From positions 248,001-312,000 of the forward strand of contig NZ_JACXXG010000002.1 of assembly GCF_014764705.1 (NCBI RefSeq): a stretch of 64,000 nt of DNA. The letters are read 5' to 3'. Shown here piece after piece: positions 10,107-22,859 of this stretch (its first letter is position 1; the number at the start of each line of letters is the position of its first letter). This stretch comes from Stutzerimonas kunmingensis (GTDB lineage: Bacteria > Pseudomonadota > Gammaproteobacteria > Pseudomonadales > Pseudomonadaceae). Made by a program: the position numbers and the translations under genes. The notes below the pieces were generated by a model. That model was not told where the DNA came from and did no database searches. It saw only the letters and a list, made by a program, of their open reading frames with translations.

Positions 10107-12182
10107 ATGAACACTACCCTTTCACGCCTAGGTATCTCTTTGCTTGCGGCGTTTATTTCTCCAGCCCTGCTGGCGGCCAACCTGAACGCCCTCGATGTCG
10201 CTGCGCTGCCTGGCGACCGTGTTGAATTGAAGCTTGCGTTCGACGAACCGGTGGCTGCACCGCGTGGTTATACCCTCGATCAGCCTGCGCGGATCGCGCT
10301 CGACCTGCCCGGCGTATCCAATAAGCTCGGAGCGAAGAATCGCGAGCTAGGAGTTGGCAATGCGCGGAGCGTGACCGTCGTTGAAGCCCAAGGCCGTACC
10401 CGACTGATCGTTAATCTCAATACTCTGGTGCCCTACTCCACTCGCGTAGATGGTAACAATCTCTTTGTGGTATTGGGCGAAAGTTCGGGTGCTGTACGTG
10501 CCCCAGCTGTTTCAGCTGCGCCCGTTGCTCCAGTGGTTGCGCCTGCCAAGGCGATGGCTGTAGGTAAGGCGATCGAGAACATCGATTTCCGTCGGGGTGA
10601 AGACGGTGCCGGAAACGTCGTTATTACGCTCTCTGACCCATCGGTAGGCTCGACCATTGAGGAGCAGGGCGGAAAGATTCGTGTCCTCTTCGACAAGGCT
10701 CAACTGCCGGAGGCGCTGCGTGTTCGTCTTGATGTTCAGGATTTCGCTACGCCCGTAAAGTTTGTCGATTCGTCCGCTCAGGCCGGTGGAGCTAGTGTCG
10801 CCATCGAGCCGACCGGTCGATACGATTATCTGGCGTACCAGACAGACAACAAACTGACCATCAGCATCAAGCCTCTGACCGAGGATGAAGCCGAGAAGCG
10901 CAAGGCTGAGCGCTTCGCTTATTCGGGCGAGAAACTCTCGCTCAACTTTCAGGATATCGACGTTCGTTCCGTACTGCAGCTGATCGCTGACTTCACCGAT
11001 CTGAACCTGGTGGCGAGCGATACCGTCGCTGGCAACATAACCCTGCGTCTGCAAAACGTGCCTTGGGACCAGGCGCTGGATCTGGTGCTTAAAACCAAAG
11101 GTCTGGATAAGCGCCAGGTTGGTAACGTGCTGCTGGTCGCGCCTGCCGACGAGATTGCTGCCCGTGAGCGTCAGGAGCTTGAGTCGCAGCGGCAGATCGC
11201 CGAGCTTGCTCCACTTCGTCGCGAGGTCGTTCAGGTCAATTATGCAAAAGCTGCCGATATTGCGCGGCTGTTTCAGTCGGTGACCAATTCCGAGGGGCAG
11301 GCAGACGAGCGTGGATCGCTCGCGGTTGATGACCGTACGAACAACATCATTGCCTACCAGACTCAGGAGCGCTTGGACGAACTTCGGCGCATCGTGGCGC
11401 AGCTGGATATTCCAGTCCGACAGGTCATGATCGAGGCTCGAATCGTCGAGGCGAACGTAGATTATGACAAGGCGCTGGGCGTACGTTGGGGTGGGACGCA
11501 GCTGTTCGCTAACGGGCGGGGCGCTGTTTACGGCAGCGACGATTTTGGCGATGAGGCTGGTGAAAGTGGCGAAGATGGCAACGGTAATTATCCGTTCGTT
11601 GACCTTGGCGTAGCGAATCGGACTGCCGGAATCGGAATTGGCTATATCACAGATAATCTGATTCTTGATCTCGAGCTTTCCGCGATGGAAAAGTCGGGTA
11701 ATGGCGAAGTGGTTTCTCAGCCAAAGGTCATGACGGCTGATAAGGAAACGGCAAAGATTCTCAAGGGGTCGGAGATTCCTTATCAAGAGGCGAGTTCAAG
11801 CGGTGCTACTTCCACAACCTTCGTGGAGGCCGCGCTTTCGCTGGAGGTGACGCCCCAGATTACCCCTGATAACCGGATCATCATGGAGGTGAAGGTCACC
11901 AAGGACGAGCCGGACTTTGCAAACGACGTCAACGGCACTCCGACCATCCGCAAGAATGAAGTGAACGCGAAAATCCTTGTGAATGACGGCGAGACTGTCG
12001 TTATTGGTGGGGTTTTCTCCAACACGCAAAGCCGGTCGGTGGATAAAGTTCCGTTCCTGGGTGATCTGCCTTATCTTGGGCGTATGTTTCGAAGGGACGT
12101 CGTGGCAGACTCAAAATCCGAGTTGCTGATATTCTTGACTCCCAAGATTCTCAATCACCAAGCTGTTGCTGTGAGTCGCTGA
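10107..12182 (+). CDS. pilQ: Type IV pilus outer-membrane secretin PilQ
   Basis: A 691-residue secretin that forms the outer-membrane pore for the pilus. Order seen: signal peptide ([26 protein letters not shown] in outline), two AMIN domains that bind peptidoglycan, a linker, STN/N0 domain ([20 protein letters not shown]), N1 domain, then the secretin core with [19 protein letters not shown] and VVIGGVFSN. An in-frame ATG at 10068 would add 13 residues before the signal peptide; 10107, with CGGAAG upstream, gives the normal N-terminus. Last pil gene; aroK starts five bases after the stop. Confidence 0.95.
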   Translation: MNTTLSRLGISLLAAFISPALLAANLNALDVAALPGDRVELKLAFDEPVAAPRGYTLDQPARIALDLPGVSNKLGAKNRELGVGNARSVTVVEAQGRTRLIVNLNTLVPYSTRVDGNNLFVVLGESSGAVRAPAVSAAPVAPVVAPAKAMAVGKAIENIDFRRGEDGAGNVVITLSDPSVGSTIEEQGGKIRVLFDKAQLPEALRVRLDVQDFATPVKFVDSSAQAGGASVAIEPTGRYDYLAYQTDNKLTISIKPLTEDEAEKRKAERFAYSGEKLSLNFQDIDVRSVLQLIADFTDLNLVASDTVAGNITLRLQNVPWDQALDLVLKTKGLDKRQVGNVLLVAPADEIAARERQELESQRQIAELAPLRREVVQVNYAKAADIARLFQSVTNSEGQADERGSLAVDDRTNNIIAYQTQERLDELRRIVAQLDIPVRQVMIEARIVEANVDYDKALGVRWGGTQLFANGRGAVYGSDDFGDEAGESGEDGNGNYPFVDLGVANRTAGIGIGYITDNLILDLELSAMEKSGNGEVVSQPKVMTADKETAKILKGSEIPYQEASSSGATSTTFVEAALSLEVTPQITPDNRIIMEVKVTKDEPDFANDVNGTPTIRKNEVNAKILVNDGETVVIGGVFSNTQSRSVDKVPFLGDLPYLGRMFRRDVVADSKSELLIFLTPKILNHQAVAVSR

Positions 12183-12187
12183 CCTCA

Positions 12188-12733
12188 TTGAAGAACACTA
12201 TCCTCGTAGGCCCGATGGGTGCTGGCAAAAGCACCATCGGGCGTTTGCTTGCCAAAGAGCTTCGTCTCCCATTCAAGGATTCCGATAAGGAGATCGAACA
12301 ACGGACCGGTGCCAGCATTCCACTGATCTTTGACGTGGAGGGTGAGGGCGGCTTTCGTGAGCGGGAGCGGGCGGTGATCGCCGATCTCTGCCAGCTCGAG
12401 GGAGTGGTGCTGGCCACTGGCGGTGGTGCGGTGTTGCGAGAGGATAATCGGCAGGCCCTTCGTGCGGGTGGGCAAGTCGTCTATCTTTGCACGTCGGTCG
12501 ACCAGCAGCTCGAACGCACCGCCCGCGACCGCAACCGGCCGCTATTGCAGGCTAGTGATCCCCGCAGCGTTCTGTCCGCCCTCATGGCCATTCGCGATCC
12601 GCTATATCGCTCGATAGCGGACGTCATCATCGAAACCGACGAACGTCCGCCGCGGATGGTTGTGACGGAAATTCTCGACCGGCTCGCGTCTTTACCGCCT
12701 CGTGAAAGCCGGGATGAATCTGCGCTATCCTAG
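12188..12733 (+). CDS. aroK: Shikimate kinase
   Basis: A 181-residue P-loop kinase that phosphorylates shikimate at O3, step five of the chorismate pathway. Seen: Walker [10 protein letters not shown], the shikimate-binding DSDKEIE and GFRERE blocks, Walker B-like ATGGGAV, and the lid arginines in ARDRNRPLL. Translation appears to start at TTG (12188), only five bases after the pilQ stop; no ATG fits before the P-loop, so it is probably coupled to pilQ. Paired with aroB downstream, as usual in gamma-proteobacteria. Confidence 0.95.
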   Translation: MKNTILVGPMGAGKSTIGRLLAKELRLPFKDSDKEIEQRTGASIPLIFDVEGEGGFRERERAVIADLCQLEGVVLATGGGAVLREDNRQALRAGGQVVYLCTSVDQQLERTARDRNRPLLQASDPRSVLSALMAIRDPLYRSIADVIIETDERPPRMVVTEILDRLASLPPRESRDESALS

Positions 12734-12756
12734 ACCCCTTTATTGTTGGGGGCCCC

Positions 12757-13860
12757 ATGCAGACTCTTCAGGTCGATCTCGGTGAGCGTAGCTATCCCAT
12801 TCATATTGGCGAGCGGTTGATTGATCGCGCCGAGCTGTTTTCCGACAGGATCCGCGGGCGGCAGGTGGCAGTTGTCACTAATGAAACTGTTGCGCCGCTG
12901 TATCTCGATCGACTGACTCAGACCCTTTCCGACTACTCTGTCACTCCGGTGATTCTTCCCGACGGGGAGGAACACAAGAATTGGCAAACCCTGCAGCTCA
13001 TCTTCGACGCTCTGCTCGGAGCTAGGCACGATCGCAATACCACGGTCATCGCGCTGGGTGGCGGCGTCATTGGCGATATGGCGGGCTATGCAGCTGCCAG
13101 CTATCAGCGTGGCGTGGACTTCATTCAGGTTCCCACCACGCTATTGTCGCAAGTGGACTCTTCGGTCGGCGGCAAGACCGGTATCAATCACCCTCTAGGC
13201 AAAAACATGATCGGGGCGTTCTATCAGCCCCGAGCGGTCATCATTGACACCGCGACCTTGAAGACATTGCCGCCTCGTGAGCTTTCTGCGGGGCTGGCTG
13301 AGGTGATCAAGTATGGGCTTATCTGCGACGAGCCCTTCCTTGGCTGGCTTGAGGCAAATGTTGATCGACTTCGAGCGCTTGATCCTGTGGTGCTGACGGA
13401 GGCGATCCATCGCTCCTGCGCTGCAAAGGCCAAGGTGGTGAACGCTGATGAGCGCGAGTCCGGCGTGCGCGCGATTCTCAATCTAGGTCACACATTTGGC
13501 CACGCGATAGAAACACATATGGGCTATGGCGTCTGGTTGCATGGTGAGGCCGTGTCGGCGGGAACCGTGATGGCGTTGGAGATGTCGTGTCAGCTGGGCT
13601 GGATCACGCGGATGGAGCGTGACCGGGCCATCAGGTTGCTGCAGCGCGCGGCGCTTCCGGTCGTGCCCCCCGCGCAGATGAAGCCGCAGGACTTTCTCGA
13701 GCACATGGCAGTCGACAAGAAGGTTCTGGACGGTCGGCTGCGCCTCGTTTTGCTACGGCGAATGGGCGAGGCTGTTGTGACCGGGGACTTCCCTCGCGAC
13801 GTGCTGGAAACCACCTTGAGCGCCAGTTACGGTGCAATGACGGAACACCTTGGAGCATAA
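12757..13860 (+). CDS. aroB: 3-dehydroquinate synthase
   Basis: A 367-residue NAD- and metal-dependent enzyme that converts DAHP to 3-dehydroquinate, step two of the shikimate pathway. The NAD-binding [30 protein letters not shown], and the metal ligands Glu ([13 protein letters not shown]) and His ([11 protein letters not shown]) are all present. Starts at ATG 12757, 23 bases after aroK. The gene ends ten bases before the DamX-like gene, forming pilMNOPQ-aroK-aroB-damX-like with no terminator visible until 15458. Confidence 0.97.
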   Translation: MQTLQVDLGERSYPIHIGERLIDRAELFSDRIRGRQVAVVTNETVAPLYLDRLTQTLSDYSVTPVILPDGEEHKNWQTLQLIFDALLGARHDRNTTVIALGGGVIGDMAGYAAASYQRGVDFIQVPTTLLSQVDSSVGGKTGINHPLGKNMIGAFYQPRAVIIDTATLKTLPPRELSAGLAEVIKYGLICDEPFLGWLEANVDRLRALDPVVLTEAIHRSCAAKAKVVNADERESGVRAILNLGHTFGHAIETHMGYGVWLHGEAVSAGTVMALEMSCQLGWITRMERDRAIRLLQRAALPVVPPAQMKPQDFLEHMAVDKKVLDGRLRLVLLRRMGEAVVTGDFPRDVLETTLSASYGAMTEHLGA

Positions 13861-13870
13861 GAAAATTTCC

Positions 13871-15451
13871 ATGACCAGTTTGTCTGCGGACGACGCGTTT
13901 CTGAATCACTATGGCTTCAGCCATGACCCGTTTGCTGCTCGCGTTCCGGGCTTCAAGTTCTTCCCCGCGCAGCGCAAGCCGGTGCTTGGGCAGCTTCATC
14001 ATCTGGCGCGCTACAGCCAGTTGCTGCTGCTGGTTACCGGGCCGGAGGGAAGTGGAAAAACCCTTTTGCGTCAGGCACTGGTTGCCAGTAGCAACAAGCA
14101 GGCGGTTCAGAGCGTAGTCATTACCCCTCAGGCTACGATGGATGCGAGCGCGCTGTTGGCACAGATCGCTCAAGCACTGAACAGCCAGGAGGCCGATTTC
14201 GACGGCGTGATGGCCCAGGTCATCCAGCTGGCGTTGACAGGTCAGGAAGTCTATCTATTGGTCGACGACGCCGAGCAGTTGACGGGTGCTGCGGTGGAAA
14301 CCCTTCTGCGTCTAGCTGCGGGCACCCCTGAGGCCAGGCCGCATGTGTTCCTGTTCGGTGAGTCTGCGCTTGGCGGGCGGCTCGAGGCCTTGAGTGATGG
14401 CGAGGAGCGCTACCATGCCATCGCGCTGCAGCCGTATGAAGAGGACGAAACCAGGGAGTACCTGGCATTGCGGCTGGAGGGTGCCGGTAGCGGCCTAGAG
14501 TGTCTGAGCGAAGAGCAGATTGGTCGTATCCATGAGCAGTCTGGTGGTTGGCCGGGGGCGATCAATCAGTTGGCCCGAGACGAGCTCATCGCCGCGATGC
14601 AGAGCAAGCGCGGGCGGCGGAAATCGGGCGGTATCGGATTTCCGCTACCCAAAAAACATTTGGTTGCTGTAGTCGCAGTCCTTGTTCTTATAGCGGTCGG
14701 CTTTCTTTTCTTGCGTGGCGGCGATTCCGAGCGCCCTTCGGCCCCCGAAGTGACTTCCCTGCCGCTCGATGGTTCGTCTGCCTCGGGGCCGGCTGCTGAG
14801 TCCGCGGAGCAGGACCCGACTGCCATCGAGTTCGATGGACAAGAGCGGCCGTTGTCCCTGCCGCTGGGTGGCGACGCACAGCCGGTGGTGCGCGAGCCGC
14901 TGGCGGCCGCTGCTGGTGGCGAGAGCGAGGACGAGAATGGCGGGCCCACCGCGAATGCCGCAGTCCCTACAATTCCTGCACCTGCACCTGCACCTGCACC
15001 TGCACCTGCACCAGCACCAGCGCCAGCACCGAGCGAGCGTGTTCAGCCCGCACCCGCTCCGCAAGTTGCTGCTCCGGCTCCCGCTCCGGCGCCTGCGTCA
15101 CCCCAGGTGCGGCCGAATGCCGCAGAGCGTGCGGCTGCTGCAGCAACTGCCTCGGGTTCAACCAATAGCTCTTGGTATGCGAGCCAGCCGGGAAGCAATT
15201 ATCTGGTTCAGATCCTGGGGACCCGTGTCGAGAAGAACGCTCAAGCAATCGTCCAGCAGCATGGCGGTAACTACCGATACTTCGCCAAAGTGCATGAAGG
15301 CAAGCCGCTCTACGTCGTGACTTACGGCAACTTCGCGAGTCGTGCTGCTGCGGTCGCAGCGGTCAAGACGCTGCCCGTCTCGTTGCAGGCTGGCAAGCCG
15401 TGGGTGCGAAATTTGGCAAGCGTGCAACAGGAAATCAAACAGGCTCGATAG
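13871..15451 (+). CDS. DamX-like AAA ATPase with SPOR domain
   Basis: A 526-residue inner-membrane protein of the kind encoded after aroB in pseudomonads. N-terminal ExeA-like ATPase: Walker A GPEGSGKT (57-64) and Walker B VYLLVDDAEQL. One transmembrane helix around 262-281 (HLVAVVAVLVLIAVGFLFL) is followed by an acidic periplasmic linker, a Pro-Ala repeat tract (about 368-400) and a C-terminal SPOR domain from about 433 (NYLVQILGTR ... YVVTYGNFASRAAA), which binds denuded septal glycan. It therefore probably acts at the division septum. ATG 13871 is preferred over a TTG at 13850 that lies inside aroB. The function of the ATPase half is unknown to me. Confidence 0.88.
   Translation: MTSLSADDAFLNHYGFSHDPFAARVPGFKFFPAQRKPVLGQLHHLARYSQLLLLVTGPEGSGKTLLRQALVASSNKQAVQSVVITPQATMDASALLAQIAQALNSQEADFDGVMAQVIQLALTGQEVYLLVDDAEQLTGAAVETLLRLAAGTPEARPHVFLFGESALGGRLEALSDGEERYHAIALQPYEEDETREYLALRLEGAGSGLECLSEEQIGRIHEQSGGWPGAINQLARDELIAAMQSKRGRRKSGGIGFPLPKKHLVAVVAVLVLIAVGFLFLRGGDSERPSAPEVTSLPLDGSSASGPAAESAEQDPTAIEFDGQERPLSLPLGGDAQPVVREPLAAAAGGESEDENGGPTANAAVPTIPAPAPAPAPAPAPAPAPAPSERVQPAPAPQVAAPAPAPAPASPQVRPNAAERAAAAATASGSTNSSWYASQPGSNYLVQILGTRVEKNAQAIVQQHGGNYRYFAKVHEGKPLYVVTYGNFASRAAAVAAVKTLPVSLQAGKPWVRNLASVQQEIKQAR
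14975..15028 (+). repeat. In-frame hexanucleotide repeat encoding Pro-Ala
   Basis: Six perfect copies of CCTGCA (14975-15010) are followed by CCAGCA, CCAGCG, CCAGCA (15011-15028), all encoding Pro-Ala in the periplasmic linker of the DamX-like protein. The six-base unit preserves frame, so copy-number change alters only linker length. Confidence 0.9.
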
Positions 15452-15457
15452 AAAAAT

Positions 15458-15492
15458 GCCCCAAAAAAGTGCGCAATGCACCTTTCTGGGGC
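15458..15492 (+). terminator. Hairpin after the DamX-like gene
   Basis: GCCCCAAAAAAGTGC (15458-15472) pairs with GCACCTTTCTGGGGC (15478-15492) with two mismatches and loop GCAAT. It begins seven bases past the stop. The trailing sequence is A/T-rich but lacks a clean T run, so termination efficiency is uncertain. Confidence 0.6.
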
Positions 15493-15624
15493 TTGCAAAA
15501 ATAAATTGTGTCGCTCTAGCTGGCTTTGTAAACTGCTCCCCCTTTTGCCCACGTGAATGACGGGGTGAGTCTCTGCCCGTCAATAAGGGGTTGATTTACA
15601 ACGCATTTAGCTGGTGGAGTGCCT

Positions 15625-18600
15625 ATGAGAGCAGGTCTTTTTCGTCCTGAAGAGTTCAAGGATAACTGCGGCTTCGGTCTGATTGCCCACATGCAGGGCG
15701 AGGCTAGCCATCACCTGCTAAAGACTGCCATTCAGTCCCTGACCTGCATGACTCACCGCGGTGGCATCAACGCTGACGGCAAAACCGGTGACGGTTGCGG
15801 TCTGCTGATGCAGAAGCCCGACGCATTTCTGCGTGCCCAGGCTCTGGAGCATTTCAACGCCGAGCTGCCTGCGCAGTATGCCGTCGGGATGATCTTTCTG
15901 GATCAGGACGCCAGCAAGGCGCACCAGGCCCGCGCTCGTCTCAGTGAAGAGATTATTGCCCAAGGTCTGACGCTGGTCGGCTGGCGTGAAGTGCCAATCG
16001 ATACCAGCGTGTTGGGTCAGCTTGCTCTTGAGCGTCTGCCGCGGATCGAGCAGGTCTTTGTCTCCGGCGATGGCTTGGACGAACGCGAGTTCGGCATCAA
16101 GCTGTTCTTCGCACGCCGCCGCGCCGAAGTCGCGCTCGCCGACGACAGCGCCTTCTACGTTTGCAGCCTCTCCGACAAGGACATCATCTACAAGGGCCTG
16201 ATGATGCCCGCCGACCTGGCGCAGTTTTATCCTGACCTGGGCGATGAGCGTCTCGCCACTGCGATCTGCGTATTTCACCAGCGTTTCTCCACCAACACCA
16301 TGCCGCAATGGCGCCTGGCTCAGCCGTTCCGTTTCCTCGCGCACAACGGTGAGATCAATACCATCACCGGCAACCGTAACTGGGCGCAGGCACGTCGCCT
16401 GAAGTTCGCCAACGAGCTGCTGCCCGACCTGGAAAGCCTGTCGCCGCTGATCAATCGCACCGGCTCGGACTCTTCCAGCATGGACAACATGCTTGAGCTC
16501 TTGGTCACCGGCGGAATGGATCTGTTCCGTGGCCTGCGTATGATCATTCCGCCGGCGTGGCAGAACGTCGAGACCATGGACCCCGATCTGCGGGCGTTTT
16601 ATGAATTCAACTCCATGCACATGGAACCCTGGGATGGTCCGGCTGGCGTGGTGCTGACCGACGGTCGCCATGCAGTCTGCCTGCTCGACCGCAACGGCTT
16701 GCGCCCGGCGCGCTGGGTGACCACCAAGAACGGCTACATTACCCTCGCCTCCGAAGTTGGCGTCTGGGATTACAAACCGGAAGACGTCCTGGCCAAGGGC
16801 CGTGTCGGGCCGGGGCAGATCCTCGCCGTGGACACCCACACCGGCAAGGTGCTGCACACCGACGACATCGACAATCGCCTCAAGGCACAGCAGCCCTACA
16901 AGAAGTGGCTGCGGCAGAACGCCCTGCGCATCCAGTCGACCCTGGACGACAACGACCATGGTTCGGCCTTCTACGATGCCGACCAGCTCAAGCAGTACAT
17001 GAAGATGTACCAGGTCACCTTCGAGGAGCGTGACCAGGTACTGCGTCCGTTGGCCGAGCAAGGCCAGGAAGCGGTCGGCTCGATGGGTGACGATACGCCC
17101 ATGGCGGTCCTGTCGCGTCGTGTGCGCTCGCCCTACGACTACTTCCGCCAGCAGTTCGCGCAGGTCACCAATCCGCCGATCGACCCGCTGCGCGAAGCCA
17201 TCGTCATGTCGCTGGAAACCTGCCTGGGTGCCGAGCGCAATGTCTTCGAGGAAACCGCCGAGCACGCCAACCGCGCGATTCTGACCACTCCGGTGATCTC
17301 GCCGGCGAAGTGGCGGACGATCATGAACCTGGAGCGTCCGGGATTCGAGCGTCTGGTCATCGACCTGAACTACGACGAGGCCGTCGGCCTCGAGGCGGCG
17401 ATTCGCAATATTGCCGATCAGGCCGAGGAAGCCGTACGTGGCGGCAAGGTCCTGCTGGTACTCAGCGATCGTCATATCGCGCCAGGCAAGCTGCCGGTGC
17501 ATGCTTCGCTGGCCGTGGGCGCGGTTCACCATCGTCTGGTGGAAACCGGCCTGCGCTGCAGCTGCAACATCTTGGTCGAAACCGCCACCGCCCGTGATCC
17601 GCACCATTTCGCGGTGCTGATCGGCTTCGGCGCGACTGCGGTCTACCCGTTCCTTGCTTTCGAAGTGCTGGGCGACCTGATCCGCACTGGCGAAGTGCTG
17701 GGCGACCTCTATGAGGTGTTCAAGCACTATCGCAAGGGCATCTCCAAGGGGCTGATGAAGATCATCTCCAAGATGGGCATCTCGACCATCGCCTCCTACC
17801 GCGGCGCGCAGCTGTTCGAAGCTGTTGGCTTGGCTGAAGAAGTCGTGGACCTCAGCTTCCGCGGCGTGGCCAGCCGTATCAAGGGCGCGCGCTTCGAGGA
17901 TCTGGAGGCCGAGCAGAAGGCCCTCGCCGCCGAAGCCTGGAGCAGCCGCAAGCCGATCCAGCAGGGTGGCCTGCTGAAGTTCGTCTACGGTGGCGAATAC
18001 CATGCGTACAACCCGGATGTAGTCAGCGCGCTGCAGGTGGCGGTGCAGAGCGGCGATTACAGCCGCTTCAAGGAATACACCGCGTTGGTCGACCAGCGTC
18101 CGGTGGCCATGCTCCGCGACTTGCTCAAGGTCAAGGTGGCTGAGCAGCCGCTGGCGCTGGAAGAGGTCGAGCCGCTTGAGGCGATTCTCAAGCGGTTTGA
18201 TTCCGCTGGTATTTCGCTGGGCGCCCTGTCGCCGGAAGCCCACGAAGCCATCGCCGCGGCGATGAACCGCATCGGCGCGCGCTCGAACTCTGGTGAGGGA
18301 GGTGAAGACCCGGCTCGCTACGGCACCGAGCGCAGCTCGAAGATCAAGCAGGTAGCGACCGGCCGCTTCGGTGTCACGCCGGAATACCTGGTCAATGCCG
18401 AAGTACTGCAGATCAAGGTCGCCCAGGGCGCCAAGCCCGGTGAAGGCGGCCAGCTGCCCGGTGGCAAGGTCAATGGCCTGATCGCGCGGCTGCGTTACGC
18501 GGTACCGGGCGTCACCTTGATCTCCCCGCCGCCGCACCACGACATCTACTCCATCGAGGATCTGGCTCAGCTGATCTTCGACCTCAAGCAGGTCAACCCG

Positions 18601-20073
18601 CAGGCGCTGGTTTCGGTCAAACTGGTGGCCGAGCCGGGCGTGGGTACCATCGCCGCCGGTGTGGCCAAGGCCTATGCCGACCTGATCACCATCTCCGGCT
18701 ACGACGGCGGCACCGGCGCTTCGCCACTGACTTCCATTCGCTATGCCGGCTCGCCCTGGGAGCTCGGCCTTGCCGAAACCCACCAGACCCTGCGCGGCAA
18801 CGACCTGCGCGGCAAGGTCCGGGTGCAGACCGATGGCGGCCTGAAGACTGGCCTCGACGTGATCAAGGCCGCGATCCTCGGCGCCGAAAGCTTTGGCTTC
18901 GGTACTGCGCCGATGATCGCCTTGGGCTGCAAGTACCTGCGCATCTGCCACCTGAACAACTGCGCCACCGGCGTTGCCACGCAGAACGAGCAGCTGCGCA
19001 AGGATCACTTCATCGGCACCGTCGACATGGTGGTCAACTTCTTCCAGTTCGTCGCCGAGGAAACCCGCGAGTGGCTGGCCAAGCTGGGCGTGCGCAGCCT
19101 CGGTGAGCTGATCGGGCGTACCGATCTGCTCGAGGTGCTGCCGGGCGATACCGCCAAGCAGAACAACTTGGATCTGTCGCCCCTGCTCGGCAGCAGCAAC
19201 ATCGCCGCCGACAAGCCGCAATTCTGCTTGGTCGAGAAGAACCCGCCGTTCGACCAGGGCCTGCTGGCCGAAGAAATGGTCAAGCTGGCCAAAGGCGCCA
19301 TCGATGCCAAGAACGGTGGCGAGTTCGAGCTGGAAATCTGTAACTGCGACCGCTCCATTGGTGCCCGTGTCTCCGGCGAGATCGCTCGCCAGCATGGCAA
19401 CCAGGGCATGGCCGGTGCGCCGATCACCTTCCGCTTCAAGGGCACTGCCGGCCAGAGCTTCGGCGTCTGGAACGCCGGTGGCCTCAATCTCTATCTGGAA
19501 GGCGATGCCAACGATTACGTCGGCAAGGGCATGACCGGCGGCAAGCTGGTGGTCACGCCGTCGCAGGGCGCCAGCTATCGGTCCCAGGATTCGGCGATCA
19601 TCGGCAACACCTGTCTGTACGGTGCTACCGGCGGCAAGCTGTTCGCTGCAGGTACCGCGGGTGAGCGTTTCGCGGTGCGCAACTCTGGCGCCCACGCAGT
19701 TGTCGAGGGTACTGGCGACCATTGCTGCGAGTACATGACCGGTGGCTTCGTCTGCGTGCTTGGCAAGACCGGACACAACTTCGGCTCGGGCATGACCGGT
19801 GGTTTCGCCTATGTGCTGGACATGGACAACAGTTTCGTGGACCGGGTGAACAACGAGCTGGTCAACTTGCAGCGCATCACCGGCGAGGCGATGGAAGCCT
19901 ATCGCAGCCATCTGCAGGACGTGCTGCGCGAATACGTTGTTGAAACCGCGAGTGAGTGGGGGGCTGAGCTGCTGGATAATCTCGACGACTACCTGCGTCG
20001 GTTCTGGCTGGTCAAGCCCAAGGCGGCCAACCTGGCTTCGCTGCTGTCGAGCACCCGGGCCAATCCGCAATAA
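15625..20073 (+). CDS. gltB: Glutamate synthase (NADPH) large subunit
   Basis: A 1482-residue subunit of GOGAT, which makes two glutamates from glutamine and 2-oxoglutarate with electrons from GltD. Order: class II amidotransferase domain whose nucleophile is Cys15 (FKDNCGFGL) after propeptide removal, central domain, FMN-binding synthase domain ([15 protein letters not shown]), the 3Fe-4S cysteines [12 protein letters not shown], and the C-terminal GXGXG beta-helix. A GTG at 15619 is also in frame, but ATG 15625 with GGTGGAG upstream matches the family. gltD follows after 106 bases that hold a strong hairpin. Confidence 0.97.
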   Translation: MRAGLFRPEEFKDNCGFGLIAHMQGEASHHLLKTAIQSLTCMTHRGGINADGKTGDGCGLLMQKPDAFLRAQALEHFNAELPAQYAVGMIFLDQDASKAHQARARLSEEIIAQGLTLVGWREVPIDTSVLGQLALERLPRIEQVFVSGDGLDEREFGIKLFFARRRAEVALADDSAFYVCSLSDKDIIYKGLMMPADLAQFYPDLGDERLATAICVFHQRFSTNTMPQWRLAQPFRFLAHNGEINTITGNRNWAQARRLKFANELLPDLESLSPLINRTGSDSSSMDNMLELLVTGGMDLFRGLRMIIPPAWQNVETMDPDLRAFYEFNSMHMEPWDGPAGVVLTDGRHAVCLLDRNGLRPARWVTTKNGYITLASEVGVWDYKPEDVLAKGRVGPGQILAVDTHTGKVLHTDDIDNRLKAQQPYKKWLRQNALRIQSTLDDNDHGSAFYDADQLKQYMKMYQVTFEERDQVLRPLAEQGQEAVGSMGDDTPMAVLSRRVRSPYDYFRQQFAQVTNPPIDPLREAIVMSLETCLGAERNVFEETAEHANRAILTTPVISPAKWRTIMNLERPGFERLVIDLNYDEAVGLEAAIRNIADQAEEAVRGGKVLLVLSDRHIAPGKLPVHASLAVGAVHHRLVETGLRCSCNILVETATARDPHHFAVLIGFGATAVYPFLAFEVLGDLIRTGEVLGDLYEVFKHYRKGISKGLMKIISKMGISTIASYRGAQLFEAVGLAEEVVDLSFRGVASRIKGARFEDLEAEQKALAAEAWSSRKPIQQGGLLKFVYGGEYHAYNPDVVSALQVAVQSGDYSRFKEYTALVDQRPVAMLRDLLKVKVAEQPLALEEVEPLEAILKRFDSAGISLGALSPEAHEAIAAAMNRIGARSNSGEGGEDPARYGTERSSKIKQVATGRFGVTPEYLVNAEVLQIKVAQGAKPGEGGQLPGGKVNGLIARLRYAVPGVTLISPPPHHDIYSIEDLAQLIFDLKQVNPQALVSVKLVAEPGVGTIAAGVAKAYADLITISGYDGGTGASPLTSIRYAGSPWELGLAETHQTLRGNDLRGKVRVQTDGGLKTGLDVIKAAILGAESFGFGTAPMIALGCKYLRICHLNNCATGVATQNEQLRKDHFIGTVDMVVNFFQFVAEETREWLAKLGVRSLGELIGRTDLLEVLPGDTAKQNNLDLSPLLGSSNIAADKPQFCLVEKNPPFDQGLLAEEMVKLAKGAIDAKNGGEFELEICNCDRSIGARVSGEIARQHGNQGMAGAPITFRFKGTAGQSFGVWNAGGLNLYLEGDANDYVGKGMTGGKLVVTPSQGASYRSQDSAIIGNTCLYGATGGKLFAAGTAGERFAVRNSGAHAVVEGTGDHCCEYMTGGFVCVLGKTGHNFGSGMTGGFAYVLDMDNSFVDRVNNELVNLQRITGEAMEAYRSHLQDVLREYVVETASEWGAELLDNLDDYLRRFWLVKPKAANLASLLSSTRANPQ

Positions 20074-20089
20074 CAATAAGCCGCTTCAG

Positions 20090-20119
20090 GCAGCGGCCCC
20101 AGCAACGCGGGGCCGCTGC
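20090..20119 (+). other. Strong hairpin between gltB and gltD
   Basis: A perfect 11-bp inverted repeat, GCAGCGGCCCC (20090-20100) and GGGGCCGCTGC (20109-20119), loop AGCAACGC. No T run follows, so it is more likely a mRNA-stabilising or attenuating element than a full terminator. Confidence 0.7.
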
Positions 20120-20128
20120 TCACCCTGA

Positions 20129-21598
<1,470 letters not shown>

Positions 21599-21664
21599 TT
21601 GGGCGTTGCCGGGCATCGAAGGGCGCCCGGAGTGGCCTGATTTGAATCAAGCCCATAGCTAAAT

Positions 21665-21693
21665 GGCACGGCGCTCGCCGTGCCTTTTTTTTT
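21665..21693 (+). terminator. Intrinsic terminator of gltBD
   Basis: GGCACGGC (21665-21672), loop GCTC, GCCGTGCC (21677-21684), then nine T residues (21685-21693). Strong. Confidence 0.95.
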
Positions 21694-21737
21694 CTGCTTT
21701 GCGACAATGCACGGCACTTTTACGCTGGAACCCTGCC

Positions 21738-22802
21738 ATGACCGTCTTGAAGAACGACCGCTTCCTTCGTGCCCTGCTCAAGCAGCCTGTCGACGTCACC
21801 CCGGTGTGGATGATGCGCCAGGCCGGCCGCTATCTGCCCGAGTACCGGGCCAGCCGCGCCAAGGCCGGTGACTTCATGAGCCTGTGCATGAATCCCGAAC
21901 TCGCTTGCGAGGTGACGCTGCAGCCGCTGGATCGCTATCCGCTGGATGCCGCGATCCTCTTCTCCGACATCCTCACCGTGCCGGACGCCATGGGTTTGGG
22001 GCTGTACTTCGAGACCGGCGAGGGACCGCGCTTCAAGAAGGTGGTGAGCACCGTTGCGGACATCGAGGCGCTGCCGATTCCCGATCCGGAGAAGGACCTG
22101 GGCTATGTGATGGACGCAGTGCGTACCATTCGCCGTGAACTCAATGGCCGCGTGCCGCTGATCGGGTTCTCCGGCAGCCCCTGGACCCTGGCGACCTACA
22201 TGGTCGAGGGCGGCTCGTCGAAGGATTTCCGTAAGTCCAAGGCGATGCTCTACGAGAACCCGCAGGCGATGCACGCCCTGCTGGACAAGCTGGCGCAGTC
22301 GGTCACCAGCTACCTCAATGGCCAGATCCTCGCCGGTGCCCAGGCGGTGCAGATCTTCGATTCCTGGGGTGGCAGCCTGTCGGCGGCGGCCTACCAGGAA
22401 TTCTCCCTGGCCTACATGCGCAAGATCGTCGATGGTCTGATTCGCGAACATGACGGCCGCCGCGTGCCGGTCATCATGTTCACCAAGGGCGGCGGCCTCT
22501 GGCTGGAATCGATGGCCGACTCGGGCGTCGAAGCGCTGGGGCTGGACTGGACCTGCGATATCGGCGAGGCACGCCGCCGCGTCGGCGGCAAGGTCGCACT
22601 GCAGGGCAACATGGACCCGAGCGTGCTCTATGCCAAGCCCGACGCCATCCGCGCCGAAGTGGCGCGCATTCTGGCCAGTTTCGGCCATGGCGAAGGCCAC
22701 GTGTTCAACCTGGGCCACGGCATCACGCCGGAAGTCGATCCCGCTCATGCCGGCGCCTTCATCGAGTCGGTCCACGAGCTGTCGGCGCAGTACCACGGCT
22801 GA
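21738..22802 (+). CDS. hemE: Uroporphyrinogen decarboxylase
   Basis: A 354-residue cofactor-free TIM-barrel enzyme that removes four acetate carboxylates from uroporphyrinogen III to give coproporphyrinogen III in haem synthesis. The signature blocks are [14 protein letters not shown] near the N-terminus, the catalytic Asp in [14 protein letters not shown], and [19 protein letters not shown] 21738 is favoured because the longer frame would start inside the gltD terminator. Single gene between two terminators. Confidence 0.97.
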   Translation: MTVLKNDRFLRALLKQPVDVTPVWMMRQAGRYLPEYRASRAKAGDFMSLCMNPELACEVTLQPLDRYPLDAAILFSDILTVPDAMGLGLYFETGEGPRFKKVVSTVADIEALPIPDPEKDLGYVMDAVRTIRRELNGRVPLIGFSGSPWTLATYMVEGGSSKDFRKSKAMLYENPQAMHALLDKLAQSVTSYLNGQILAGAQAVQIFDSWGGSLSAAAYQEFSLAYMRKIVDGLIREHDGRRVPVIMFTKGGGLWLESMADSGVEALGLDWTCDIGEARRRVGGKVALQGNMDPSVLYAKPDAIRAEVARILASFGHGEGHVFNLGHGITPEVDPAHAGAFIESVHELSAQYHG

Positions 22803-22820
22803 TTTGCCAGCGGCTCCAGG

Positions 22821-22848
22821 AAAACGCCCCGCATTTGCGGGGCGTTTT
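22821..22848. terminator. Bidirectional intrinsic terminator between hemE and the MFS gene
   Basis: AAAACGCCCCGC (22821-22832), loop ATTT, GCGGGGCGTTTT (22837-22848): a perfect 12-bp stem with A and T tracts on either side, serving two convergent genes. Confidence 0.92.
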
Positions 22849-22859
22849 GCTTTAGCGGC

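Noticed and set aside
14975..15028. CRISPR-like repeat array
   Set aside because: The repeat unit is six bases, contiguous and in frame, with no spacers.
15718..20076. A 1452-residue open frame antisense to the whole of gltB
   Set aside because: It mirrors gltB codon by codon, has no recognisable domains and no start signal; long antisense frames arise in GC-rich genes with strong third-position bias.
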